A stretch of DNA of 15,789 bases from Candidatus Omnitrophota bacterium (GTDB lineage Bacteria; Omnitrophota; Gorgyraeia; 1-14-0-20-64-10; JACQQZ01): contig JACQRF010000062.1 in the NCBI GenBank assembly GCA_016206635.1, positions 1 through 15,789 on the forward strand, read 5' to 3'. How positions within the stretch are numbered: position 1 is the first letter of the stretch; every line of letters starts with the position of its first letter. The translations under genes and the position numbers were made by a program. Under the pieces are notes generated by a model. The model searched no databases. It saw nothing but the letters and a program-made list of their open reading frames with translations, and had not been told where the DNA came from. Shown here one piece after another: positions 1 through 6,343 of the stretch.

Positions 1-165
1 GAGCAGGCCGGCCAATGTCAGATCGTGCTCGGCCAGCCGATCGAGGATCGCCTGGGAGTCCCAGCCGGGGTCAATGACCAGCGCCTGGCGGGTCGTTGGA
101 TCCCCGAGGATATAGACAAAATTCCGCAGCGGCCCCAGGAGCAGCTGATGGACCGCGAAGGTCAT
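1..165 (-). CDS. MBL-fold (glyoxalase II-like) metallo-hydrolase, N-terminal fragment
   Basis: The first 55 codons of a minus-strand gene that runs off the left edge. The visible protein has the opening strands of a metallo-beta-lactamase fold: a hydrophobic start, then NFVYILGD, then ALVIDPGWD, which is the strand-turn-strand before the zinc ligands in hydroxyacylglutathione hydrolase-like proteins. The HxHxDH zinc motif would come just after the visible part, so catalytic competence cannot be judged. The ATG lies 12 bases after the stop of the transketolase C-terminal half with no clear Shine-Dalgarno, so it is probably co-transcribed and translationally coupled. Family members hydrolyse thioesters such as S-lactoylglutathione or act as sulfur dioxygenases; the exact substrate here is unknown. 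Confidence 0.72.
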   Translation of the reverse strand, partial: MTFAVHQLLLGPLRNFVYILGDPTTRQALVIDPGWDSQAILDRLAEHDLTLAGLL

Positions 166-177
166 GGAGAGAGACCG

Positions 178-1137
178 CTATTTGCGGGCGATGACGCGCC
201 GGGCGGCGTTGACGAGATGGCGGGCGGTCAAGCCGTACCGCTCCATCAGCGCATCCGGTGTCCCGGACTCCGCGTAGGTATCCTGGAGGGCGACGAACTC
301 GACCGGCGCCGGCGTCGTCCGCGCCAGCGCCTGCGCGACGGCGCTCCCGAGCCCGCCCCAGACCTGATGTTCCTCGGCGACCACGAACGCGCCGGTGGCC
401 TTGGCCTGCGCCTCGACGAGCGCCTGGTCGAGCGGTTTGATCGTGTGCACGTCCACCACGGCGGCCTGGATGCCATCGCCGGCGAGCGCGTCGGCCGCCG
501 CGAGCGCCTCCCACACGAGCAAGCCGTTGGCGGCGAGCGTGACGTCTCGACCCTCCCGCAGCACCACCCCCTTGCCGATCTCAAAGCGGGTCTCGGCCGT
601 ATGGACGATCGGCGCCTTGGGGCGGCCGGTGCGGATGTACACCGGGCCGGGGTAATCCACGGCGGCATTGACCAGCGCGCGGGTCGCATGCTCGTCGGCC
701 GGGACCATCACGACGAACCCCGGCAGCGAGGTCATCAACGCCACGTCTTCGATCGCTTGCTGGGAGACGCCGTCCTCCCCGACGCTGATCCCCCCGTGCG
801 AGGCGACAACTTTCACCGGCAGGTGCGGGTAGGCCACGGCCATTCGCAACTGGTCGTACCCCTTGCACGTCAGGAAACAGGCGAAGCTGGAGATGAATGG
901 GATCAAGCCGCTGGCCGCCAGTCCGCCGGCCATGCCGACGAGGTTGGCCTCGGAAATACCGACATTGATGAACCGGCTGGGAAACGCCTTGGCAAACATG
1001 GCGGTGCGCGTAGAGCTGGAGAGATCGGCGTCGAGGACGACGATCTTCGGGTTGCGCCGGCCCAGCTCGGCCAGCGCCTGCCCATAGGCGTCGCGGGTCG
1101 CCAGGCCGAGCCGTTTCTGGAGCGCGGGCGCGGTCAT
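178..1137 (-). CDS. Transketolase, C-terminal subunit (pyrimidine-binding and C-terminal domains)
   Basis: About 319 residues, the second half of a two-gene transketolase that transfers two-carbon ketol units in the pentose phosphate or Calvin-type pathways. Visible are the pyrimidine-binding domain with the catalytic glutamate in NVGISEANLVGMAGGLA (E63), FISSFACFLT, and GISVGEDGVSQQAIED around 117-131, then the C-terminal domain ending in HLVNAARRVIARK. In most relatives the last motif reads DGxSHQ or DGPTHQ; here the histidine position is Gln126. I chose ATG 1137, four bases after the N-terminal gene's TAA. An upstream GTG at 1155 gives six more residues and a 14-base overlap and cannot be excluded. 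It must pair with the adjacent N-terminal protein to form an active enzyme. It could in principle act as a DXS-like or other TPP enzyme subunit, but the motifs favour transketolase. Confidence 0.9.
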   Translation of the reverse strand: MTAPALQKRLGLATRDAYGQALAELGRRNPKIVVLDADLSSSTRTAMFAKAFPSRFINVGISEANLVGMAGGLAASGLIPFISSFACFLTCKGYDQLRMAVAYPHLPVKVVASHGGISVGEDGVSQQAIEDVALMTSLPGFVVMVPADEHATRALVNAAVDYPGPVYIRTGRPKAPIVHTAETRFEIGKGVVLREGRDVTLAANGLLVWEALAAADALAGDGIQAAVVDVHTIKPLDQALVEAQAKATGAFVVAEEHQVWGGLGSAVAQALARTTPAPVEFVALQDTYAESGTPDALMERYGLTARHLVNAARRVIARK

Positions 1138-1141
1138 GGCG

Positions 1142-2023
1142 TTATTTGGCGCCACGCCTCACCGTCGCGAGGAATTCCGCCGGCGGCGGGCCGTGGCCAT
1201 CCAGCTCCTTGAGCGCCCAGGCGGCCTCCTCGGCCGTGGGGGCCACCCCATGGAAGTAATTGTTCGACTCCATGAAGGAGACGCCTTTGCCTTTGACGGT
1301 GTGGGCGATCAGCATCGTCGGGTGCGTCGTGATCGTCGTGGCCCAGGCCAGCGCCTCGACGATCTGCGTCATGTCGTGGCCGTCCAGCTCGCGGACCTCC
1401 CAGCCGAACGCCCGCCACTTCTCCAGCATCGGCTCCATCGAGAGGACATCGGCCACCGCCCCGTCGAGCTGGAATTTGTTGTAGTCGAGGATCGCCGTGA
1501 GGTGGTCGAGATGATGGAAGCCGGCGAACGCGGCGGCCTCCCACGTCTGGCCTTCATTGGTCTCGCCGTCGCTGAGGAGGACATACGTCCGAAATGCGGC
1601 CCCTTGCCAACGGGCGGCCAACGCCATCCCGACGCCGATCGACAACCCCTGCCCCAGACTCCCGGTGCAGGCCTCGATGCCGGGGCATCGCCGCCGGTCG
1701 GGATGGCCTTGCAGCGGCGAGCCGAGCTGCCGCAGCGTCGCGAGCTGCGACTCCGGGAAATAGCCGGCCACGGCGAGGGCCGCGTACACGATCGGGACGG
1801 CGTGGCCCTTGCTCAGGACGAACCGGTCGCGCCCCGGCCACTGCGGATCGGCCGGGTCGTGGTTGAGCGCGCGGAAATAGAGGGCGGTGACGAGGTCCGC
1901 GGCGGACAGCGACCCGCCCGGATGCCCGGAGCCGGCCGTGGCCAACATCTGGATATCGAGCTTGCGGAGCCGTCGGGCGGTTTCGCGGAGCGCGGGAATC
2001 TCTTGCGGCGTTGGGCGTGCCAT
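1142..2023 (-). CDS. Transketolase, N-terminal subunit (TPP diphosphate-binding domain)
   Basis: 293 residues, the usual length for the N-terminal half of split (archaeal-type) transketolases. Seen in order: SGHPGGSLSAADLVTALYF (31-50, His34), DRFVLSKGHAVP (66-77, His74), LQGHPD (His107), GSLGQGLSIGVGMA (121-134), and the metal/TPP motif SDGETNEGQTWEA (151-163) followed by LDYNKFQLDG (179-188). This is the GDG-NN type motif with Ser in the first Gly position and Asn182 as the second metal ligand. It needs the downstream C-terminal protein for the catalytic glutamate. The ATG at 2023 lies only about eight bases beyond the predicted transcription start of the minus-strand promoter, so the message may be almost leaderless. 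The first gene of a tktN-tktC-MBL operon. Confidence 0.92.
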   Translation of the reverse strand: MARPTPQEIPALRETARRLRKLDIQMLATAGSGHPGGSLSAADLVTALYFRALNHDPADPQWPGRDRFVLSKGHAVPIVYAALAVAGYFPESQLATLRQLGSPLQGHPDRRRCPGIEACTGSLGQGLSIGVGMALAARWQGAAFRTYVLLSDGETNEGQTWEAAAFAGFHHLDHLTAILDYNKFQLDGAVADVLSMEPMLEKWRAFGWEVRELDGHDMTQIVEALAWATTITTHPTMLIAHTVKGKGVSFMESNNYFHGVAPTAEEAAWALKELDGHGPPPAEFLATVRRGAK

Positions 2024-2037
2024 ATCGGGAGAACCAA

Positions 2038-2066
2038 ATTATGACAAATTTTGACAACCCCGTCAA
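2038..2066 (-). promoter_or_regulatory. Predicted sigma70 promoter for the transketolase operon
   Basis: On the minus strand, -35 TTGACG (2066-2061), a 17-base spacer, and -10 CATAAT (2043-2038). Transcription should begin near 2031, about eight bases before the ATG at 2023. Its -35 lies inside the spacer of the plus-strand nuoJ promoter. Confidence 0.6.
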
Positions 2067-2079
2067 GGCCGGATATACT
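2051..2079 (+). promoter_or_regulatory. Predicted sigma70 promoter for nuoJKLMN
   Basis: On the plus strand, a perfect -35 TTGACA (2051-2056), a 17-base spacer and -10 TATACT (2074-2079), one base from consensus. The predicted start is near 2086, leaving a leader of about 16 bases before the nuoJ ATG. The -35 lies inside the spacer of the divergent promoter. The two -35 boxes form the inverted repeat TTGAC-N6-GTCAA (2051-2066), which could also be an operator. Confidence 0.7.
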
Positions 2080-2101
2080 AGGCCCTTCCATCACCGATGG
2101 C

Positions 2102-2608
2102 ATGCTGACACCGATCACCTTTTACGCCGTCACCACCCTCATGATCGCCAGCGCCCTGGGCGTCATCCTGGCGCGCCAGCCGATCTATGCCGTCCTCAGC
2201 CTCGTCGTCACGCTGGGCGCCATGGCGGCGCTGTTCGTGCTGCTCGGGGCGTTCTTCGTCGCCGCGATCCAGGTGCTCGTGTACGCCGGGGCGATCATGG
2301 TGCTGTTCCTCTTTGTCGTGATGCTGCTGGACCTCTCGCCGGAAGTCGCCCACCGGGCGCGGCGGCAGACGCTGCGGGGGGTCGGCGGGGCGCTGGGCCT
2401 GCTGTTCCTGGTCAAGCTGTGGCACGCCCTGCGATCGCTGCCGGGGGCGACGACCGATCTGGCCGCCGCGGCCCCGCTCGATGGCACCACGCGCGCCATC
2501 GGCCTGCGGCTGTTCACCACGCACGGCCTGCCGTTTGAGCTGGCGTCGGTGCTGGTGCTGGTCGGCGTGATCGGCGCGATCGTCCTCGCCAAGCGCACCC
2601 TCGACTGA
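2102..2608 (+). CDS. nuoJ: NADH-quinone oxidoreductase subunit J
   Basis: 168 residues, a membrane subunit of complex I lying between NuoH/A and NuoK/N at the base of the membrane arm. Five hydrophobic segments are visible. The family signature is in TM1-3: LGVILARQPIYAVLSLV, then FVLLGAFFVAAIQVLVYAG, then AIMVLFLFVVMLLDLS, which contains the pi-bulge helix of TM3 known from structures. The C-terminal helix ASVLVLVGVIGAIVLAKR also matches the family. I chose ATG 2102; a longer in-frame TTG at 2051 would lie in the -35 box and adds a non-hydrophobic stretch, so it is unlikely. No good Shine-Dalgarno is seen in the short leader. This is the first gene of the plus-strand half of the complex I locus; its stop overlaps nuoK by one base (TGATG). 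Confidence 0.95.
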   Translation: MLTPITFYAVTTLMIASALGVILARQPIYAVLSLVVTLGAMAALFVLLGAFFVAAIQVLVYAGAIMVLFLFVVMLLDLSPEVAHRARRQTLRGVGGALGLLFLVKLWHALRSLPGATTDLAAAAPLDGTTRAIGLRLFTTHGLPFELASVLVLVGVIGAIVLAKRTLD

Positions 2609-2913
2609 TGGCCATCACCCTCGCGCACTACCTGGTCGCCAGCGGCCTCTTGTTCACCATCGGCATCGTCGGCGTCATCACCCGGCGCAACGCGTTGATG
2701 ATCTTGCTGGCGATCGAGCTGATGCTCAACGCCGCCAACCTCTCGTTCGTCGCCTTCTCCCGCGCCCTCGGCCACGTCACCGGGCAACTCTTCGTGTTCT
2801 TCATCATGATCGTGGCGGCCGCCGAGGTCACCGTGGGGTTGGCCATTATCATCGTGATGGCGAAAACCCGCGGCGCGACCGACGCCGACGCCCTCCGGTC
2901 ACTGAAGTGGTAG
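2608..2913 (+). CDS. nuoK: NADH-quinone oxidoreductase subunit K
   Basis: 101 residues, the normal length, with three transmembrane helices. It belongs to the membrane arm and carries the glutamates that link the quinone-site signal to the antiporter-like subunits. Both are present: Glu37 in LLAIELMLNAANL (E. coli Glu36) and Glu73 in IVAAAEVTVGLAI (E. coli Glu72). The start overlaps the nuoJ stop by one base and its stop overlaps nuoL by seven bases, so translation is coupled. The short hydrophilic tail ending in LRSLKW is typical of the family. Confidence 0.96.
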   Translation: MAITLAHYLVASGLLFTIGIVGVITRRNALMILLAIELMLNAANLSFVAFSRALGHVTGQLFVFFIMIVAAAEVTVGLAIIIVMAKTRGATDADALRSLKW

Positions 2914-4775
2914 CCGCCCTGTCGTGGTGCATCCTGCTGGCGCCGATGGCGGCGTGCGCCGTCATCCTGCTGGCGGGCCTGCACCGGCCGCGGCTGGCCG
3001 GCGCCGCGGCGATCGCCGCGCTGGGGGCCGGGTTTCTCGCCTCGCTCGCGCTGCTGGCGCAAGCGTTGGGCCATCCCGGGGAAGCGGTGGTCGAGCACGC
3101 GGTGCCGTGGATTGCGATCGACGGCCTGCGAATCGAGCTCGGCGTCCTCGTGGACCCGCTGGCGGTCATGATGCTGCTGGTCGTCACCGGGGTGGGCAGC
3201 GCGATCTTCGTCTATTCAACCGGCTACATGGCCGGCGACCCCGGCGTGCCCCGCTTCTTCGCCATGCTGTCGCTCTTCGCCTGCTCGATGCTCGGGATCG
3301 TGCTGGCCAACAATCTGGTGATGCTGTTCATCTTCTGGGAGCTGGTCGGGGTCAGCTCGTACCTCTTGATCGGGTTCTGGTATGAGAAGCCGGCGGCCGC
3401 GGAGGCCGGCAAGAAGGCGTTCCTCGTCAACCGGGTCGCCGACTTCGGCTTCATCCTCGGCATCCTGCTCCTGTGGACGATCTCCGGGGCGACCGGTCAG
3501 GAGCGGACGTTCGCGTTCACCGAGCTGGCGCCCCGCCTCCACGAGCTGGCCGAGGGCGGCGGCGTGGCGGCGCTGGGCGTCGGGCTGGCCGGGGCGCTGA
3601 TCTTCTGCGGCGTCCTCGGAAAGTCGGCCCAATTCCCGCTGCATGTCTGGTTGCCCGACGCGATGGAAGGCCCAACCCCGGTCAGCGCGCTGATCCACGC
3701 CGCGACGATGGTGGCGGCGGGGGTCTACCTGCTGGCCCGATGTTTCTTCCTGTACGCCGAGATCCCGGCGGTGCTGGCGCTCATCGCCTACGTGGGCGGC
3801 GTCACGGCGTTCTTCGCCGCCACGATCGCCGTCGTCCAGCACGACATCAAGCGGATCCTGGCCTACTCCACGCTCAGCCAACTCGGCTACATGGTGATGG
3901 CCATCGGCCTGGGCGGCTACGGCGCCGGGATGTACCACCTGACCACGCACGCCTTCTTCAAGGCGCTGCTGTTCCTGGGGGCCGGCTGCATGATCCACGC
4001 CCTCCACACCAACAGCATCTGGGAGATGGGCGGGCTGCGCCGCGCGATGCCGGTCACCTCGGCGACGTTCCTGATCGGTACGCTGGCGCTGGCCGGCATC
4101 TGGCCGCTGGCCGGTTTCTGGAGCAAGGACGAGATCTTGGCAATCGCGTTCCACCGGGACCTGATCCTGTGGGCCGTCGGCACGCTGACCGCGGCGCTGA
4201 CGGCGTTCTACATGGGCCGGCTGTGCTTCGTCGCGATCCTCGGCCCTCCCCGCGGGCACCACCACGCGCGCGAGGCGCCCCGCGTCATGACTGCGCCGCT
4301 GGTCACCCTGGCCCTGTTGTCGGTCGTGGGCGGCTTCCTCGGCATCCCGCGCTTCGTCCACCATCACGCGCAGGTCCACGTCGAGTTCAACCCGCTCGTC
4401 GCCGCGATCTCCACCGCCTGCGCGATCATCGGGTTGGCAGCCGCCTGGCGGTTGTATGGCCGGCCGTCCACGGTCCCGGTGCTGCTCCAGCTCAAATGGC
4501 GGCGCCTCTACCAATTGTTGACCCATACCTATTACGTGGACGACCTGTACCGCTGGCTGATCCGCCACGGGCAGGACCGGCTGGCCACCGTGTCGGCGCT
4601 GTTCGAGCGGTACGTCATCATGCGGTGGTGCGTCAACGGCGCCGCCGTGACGACGCGAGCCGCCGGGTACGCGCTGCGCTACCTCCAAACGGGCCGCGTG
4701 CAAACCTACGCGCTGGCATTATTCGCGGGGCTGATCGCGATCATCGCGCTGATGCTGGGGGCGCACGCATCATGA
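2907..4775 (+). CDS. nuoL: NADH-quinone oxidoreductase subunit L (distal antiporter-like subunit)
   Basis: 622 residues from a GTG at 2907 that overlaps the end of nuoK by seven bases. NuoL is the distal proton-pumping subunit and carries the long lateral helix. Visible: LGVLVDPLAVMMLLVV, STGYMAGD, FWELVGVSSYLLIGFWYEK with the TM5 glutamate (Glu145), VNRVADFGFILG, GKSAQFPLHVWLPDAMEGP with the TM7 lysine (Lys239) and His246, ALIHAATMVAAGVYLLAR, THAFFKALLFLGAG, and the broken-helix region SKDEIL. About 16 hydrophobic helices follow the usual order, and the C-terminal amphipathic segment and final helix (after residue about 520) fit the lateral arm. All expected proton-path residues are in place. 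The stop overlaps nuoM in ATGA. Confidence 0.97.
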   Translation: MVAALSWCILLAPMAACAVILLAGLHRPRLAGAAAIAALGAGFLASLALLAQALGHPGEAVVEHAVPWIAIDGLRIELGVLVDPLAVMMLLVVTGVGSAIFVYSTGYMAGDPGVPRFFAMLSLFACSMLGIVLANNLVMLFIFWELVGVSSYLLIGFWYEKPAAAEAGKKAFLVNRVADFGFILGILLLWTISGATGQERTFAFTELAPRLHELAEGGGVAALGVGLAGALIFCGVLGKSAQFPLHVWLPDAMEGPTPVSALIHAATMVAAGVYLLARCFFLYAEIPAVLALIAYVGGVTAFFAATIAVVQHDIKRILAYSTLSQLGYMVMAIGLGGYGAGMYHLTTHAFFKALLFLGAGCMIHALHTNSIWEMGGLRRAMPVTSATFLIGTLALAGIWPLAGFWSKDEILAIAFHRDLILWAVGTLTAALTAFYMGRLCFVAILGPPRGHHHAREAPRVMTAPLVTLALLSVVGGFLGIPRFVHHHAQVHVEFNPLVAAISTACAIIGLAAAWRLYGRPSTVPVLLQLKWRRLYQLLTHTYYVDDLYRWLIRHGQDRLATVSALFERYVIMRWCVNGAAVTTRAAGYALRYLQTGRVQTYALALFAGLIAIIALMLGAHAS

Positions 4776-6343
4776 TAATCGCGATCCCGCTTTGCGCCTC
4801 CCTGCTGGGCGCGATCGCCATCCTGCTGACGCCCGCGGACCAGCCGGGGCGGGTGCGCCGCATCGCCGTCGCGGCCGCCGGCGCGGCGTTGGCCGCCGCC
4901 GTCGGCCTGGGGCTGACCTACGACGCGGCCCGCGGCGGCTACCAGCACGAGCTCGTGATCCCGTGGATCCCCACGCTCGGCGTCTCCTGCCACCTCGGCG
5001 TGGACGGCATCAGTGTCGTCCTCACCCTCCTCCATGCCATCTGCGCCTTTGCCGGCGTGTTGGTGTCCTACTCGATCACGGAGCGCGTGAAAGAGTATTT
5101 CCTGTTCTACCTGCTGCTCATCGCCGGCGTGTTCGGCGTGTTCACCTCGCTCGACCTGTTCTTCTTCTACCTGTTCTACGAAATGGCGGTGATCCCGATG
5201 TTCCCGCTCATCGGGATTTGGGGCAGCCACGATATCAAAGACTACGCCACCATGAAGCTTACCCTCTATCTGACCGCCGGCGCGGTGCTGGCCCTGCTCG
5301 GCCTGCTGGGCCTGTACTTCGCGGTGGACCTGCGGACGTTCGACCTGGTGGCGCTGGAACAATGGCTGGCCCAGCGGCCGCTGCCGGGCGACCTCCAACG
5401 ATGGCTGTTCCCGTTCCTGCTGGTGGGGTTCGGCGTGATCGCCCCGATGTGGCCGCTGCACAGCTGGTCGCCGATCGGCCACGCCGCGGCCCCCGCCCCG
5501 GTCAGTATGCTCCACGCCGGCGTGCTGATGAAGCTCGGCTCATACGCCATCATCCGGATCGGCCTCGGGCTGCTGCCGCAGGGCGCCTACGCCTGGATGC
5601 CGTGGGTGGCGTCCCTGTGCATGATGAACATCCTCTACGGCGGCTTCGTCGCGCTCGCCCAGCGCGACTCGAAATTCATGGTCGGGTACTCATCATCCAG
5701 CCACATGGGGTACGTCTTGCTCGGCATCGCCTGCCTCAATGCGGTGGCGCTCAATGGCGCGGTCCTGCTGATGTTCGCCCATGGGGTGATGACCGCCCTC
5801 GCCTTCGCGTTGATCGGGCATATCTATGACCAGACCCACACGCGCCTCCTCGGCGACTGGGGTGGGCTGGCCAAGGCCATGCCGTTCGTCGCCACTTGTT
5901 TTACGATCGCGGCGATGGCCTCCGCCGGGGTGCCCGGGTTCGGGAACTTCGTGGCGGAGCTGCTCGTCGTCATCGGCGCCTGGGACACCTACCGGTGGCA
6001 GGGGGTGGGGGCGGTGTTCGGCGTCGTCATCACCGCGGTCTACATGCTGCGGGCGGTGCGGACCGGGTTCTTCGGTCCGCTGCCGGCGCGCTGGGCCTCG
6101 CTGCGCGACGCGACGACGCCGTTCCAACGCCTGCCGTACCTGGTGTTGATCGCCGTGCTGGTGATCGTCGGCTGCTGGCCCGGGCCGTTGCTGGCCGTGA
6201 TCGACTCCAGCACCCACTCGCTGATTGACCGGGTCAATGCCATTCGCACCGTCGCCCGTCTAGACCACCCCCCCTCACCCTCGCTCCCTCTCCCCTCAGG
6301 GGAGAGGGGTGGGATGAGGGGATCCGCCGAGGCAGCCGGATGA
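4772..6343 (+). CDS. nuoM: NADH-quinone oxidoreductase subunit M, lacking the TM7 lysine, with a repeat-encoded tail
   Basis: 523 residues, about 14 helices; the ATG overlaps the nuoL stop (ATGA). Visible: LGVDGISVVLTLL, FFFYLFYEMAVIPMFPLIGIWG with the TM5 glutamate (Glu137), LHAGVLMKLGSYA with Lys254 (the TM8 lysine position), YSSSSHMGYVLLGI, and FGNFVAELLVVIG. In E. coli NuoM the TM7 motif is FAVKMP...HGWLPDAH; here it reads FGVIAPMWPLHSWSPIGH, so the buried lysine (E. coli Lys234) is Ile223 and LPDAH has become SPIGH. NuoL and NuoN next to it keep their lysines. The last ~24 residues, including LPLPSGERGG, are encoded by a family A palindromic repeat and are not part of the family fold. 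The stop still overlaps nuoN (ATGA). Confidence 0.95.
   Translation: MIIAIPLCASLLGAIAILLTPADQPGRVRRIAVAAAGAALAAAVGLGLTYDAARGGYQHELVIPWIPTLGVSCHLGVDGISVVLTLLHAICAFAGVLVSYSITERVKEYFLFYLLLIAGVFGVFTSLDLFFFYLFYEMAVIPMFPLIGIWGSHDIKDYATMKLTLYLTAGAVLALLGLLGLYFAVDLRTFDLVALEQWLAQRPLPGDLQRWLFPFLLVGFGVIAPMWPLHSWSPIGHAAAPAPVSMLHAGVLMKLGSYAIIRIGLGLLPQGAYAWMPWVASLCMMNILYGGFVALAQRDSKFMVGYSSSSHMGYVLLGIACLNAVALNGAVLLMFAHGVMTALAFALIGHIYDQTHTRLLGDWGGLAKAMPFVATCFTIAAMASAGVPGFGNFVAELLVVIGAWDTYRWQGVGAVFGVVITAVYMLRAVRTGFFGPLPARWASLRDATTPFQRLPYLVLIAVLVIVGCWPGPLLAVIDSSTHSLIDRVNAIRTVARLDHPPSPSLPLPSGERGGMRGSAEAAG
6271..6321 (+). repeat. Family A palindromic repeat, copy A1 (inside the 3' end of nuoM)
   Basis: 51 bases starting CCCCTCACCC and ending ATGAGGGG. 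The core is a perfect inverted repeat at 6286-6308, arms CCCTCTCCCCT and AGGGGAGAGGG around a central C. It is wholly within the nuoM frame and encodes the stretch around LPLPSGERGG. No T-run follows, so it is not a standard intrinsic terminator. Confidence 0.9.
6329..6332 (+). promoter_or_regulatory. Shine-Dalgarno site of nuoN
   Basis: GAGG seven bases before the nuoN ATG at 6340, just downstream of repeat A1. It supports the ATGA-overlapping start. Confidence 0.5.

Noticed and set aside
25..1212. A 395-codon open frame on the plus strand opposite the transketolase C-terminal gene.
   Set aside because: Arginine/glycine-rich composition typical of an antisense frame in high-GC DNA; the opposite strand encodes a clear transketolase.
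2051..2101. A TTG start at 2051 giving 17 extra residues to NuoJ.
   Set aside because: The TTG is the first triplet of the predicted -35 box and the added residues do not resemble NuoJ; ATG 2102 begins directly at the first helix.
3216..4703. A 495-codon open frame on the minus strand opposite nuoL.
   Set aside because: Low-complexity Arg/Gln/Asp-rich translation with no recognisable fold, antisense to a conserved nuoL.
6286..6308. Family A hairpins as intrinsic terminators.
   Set aside because: No T-run follows in the direction of transcription, and the copies lie inside or between co-transcribed, overlapping genes.
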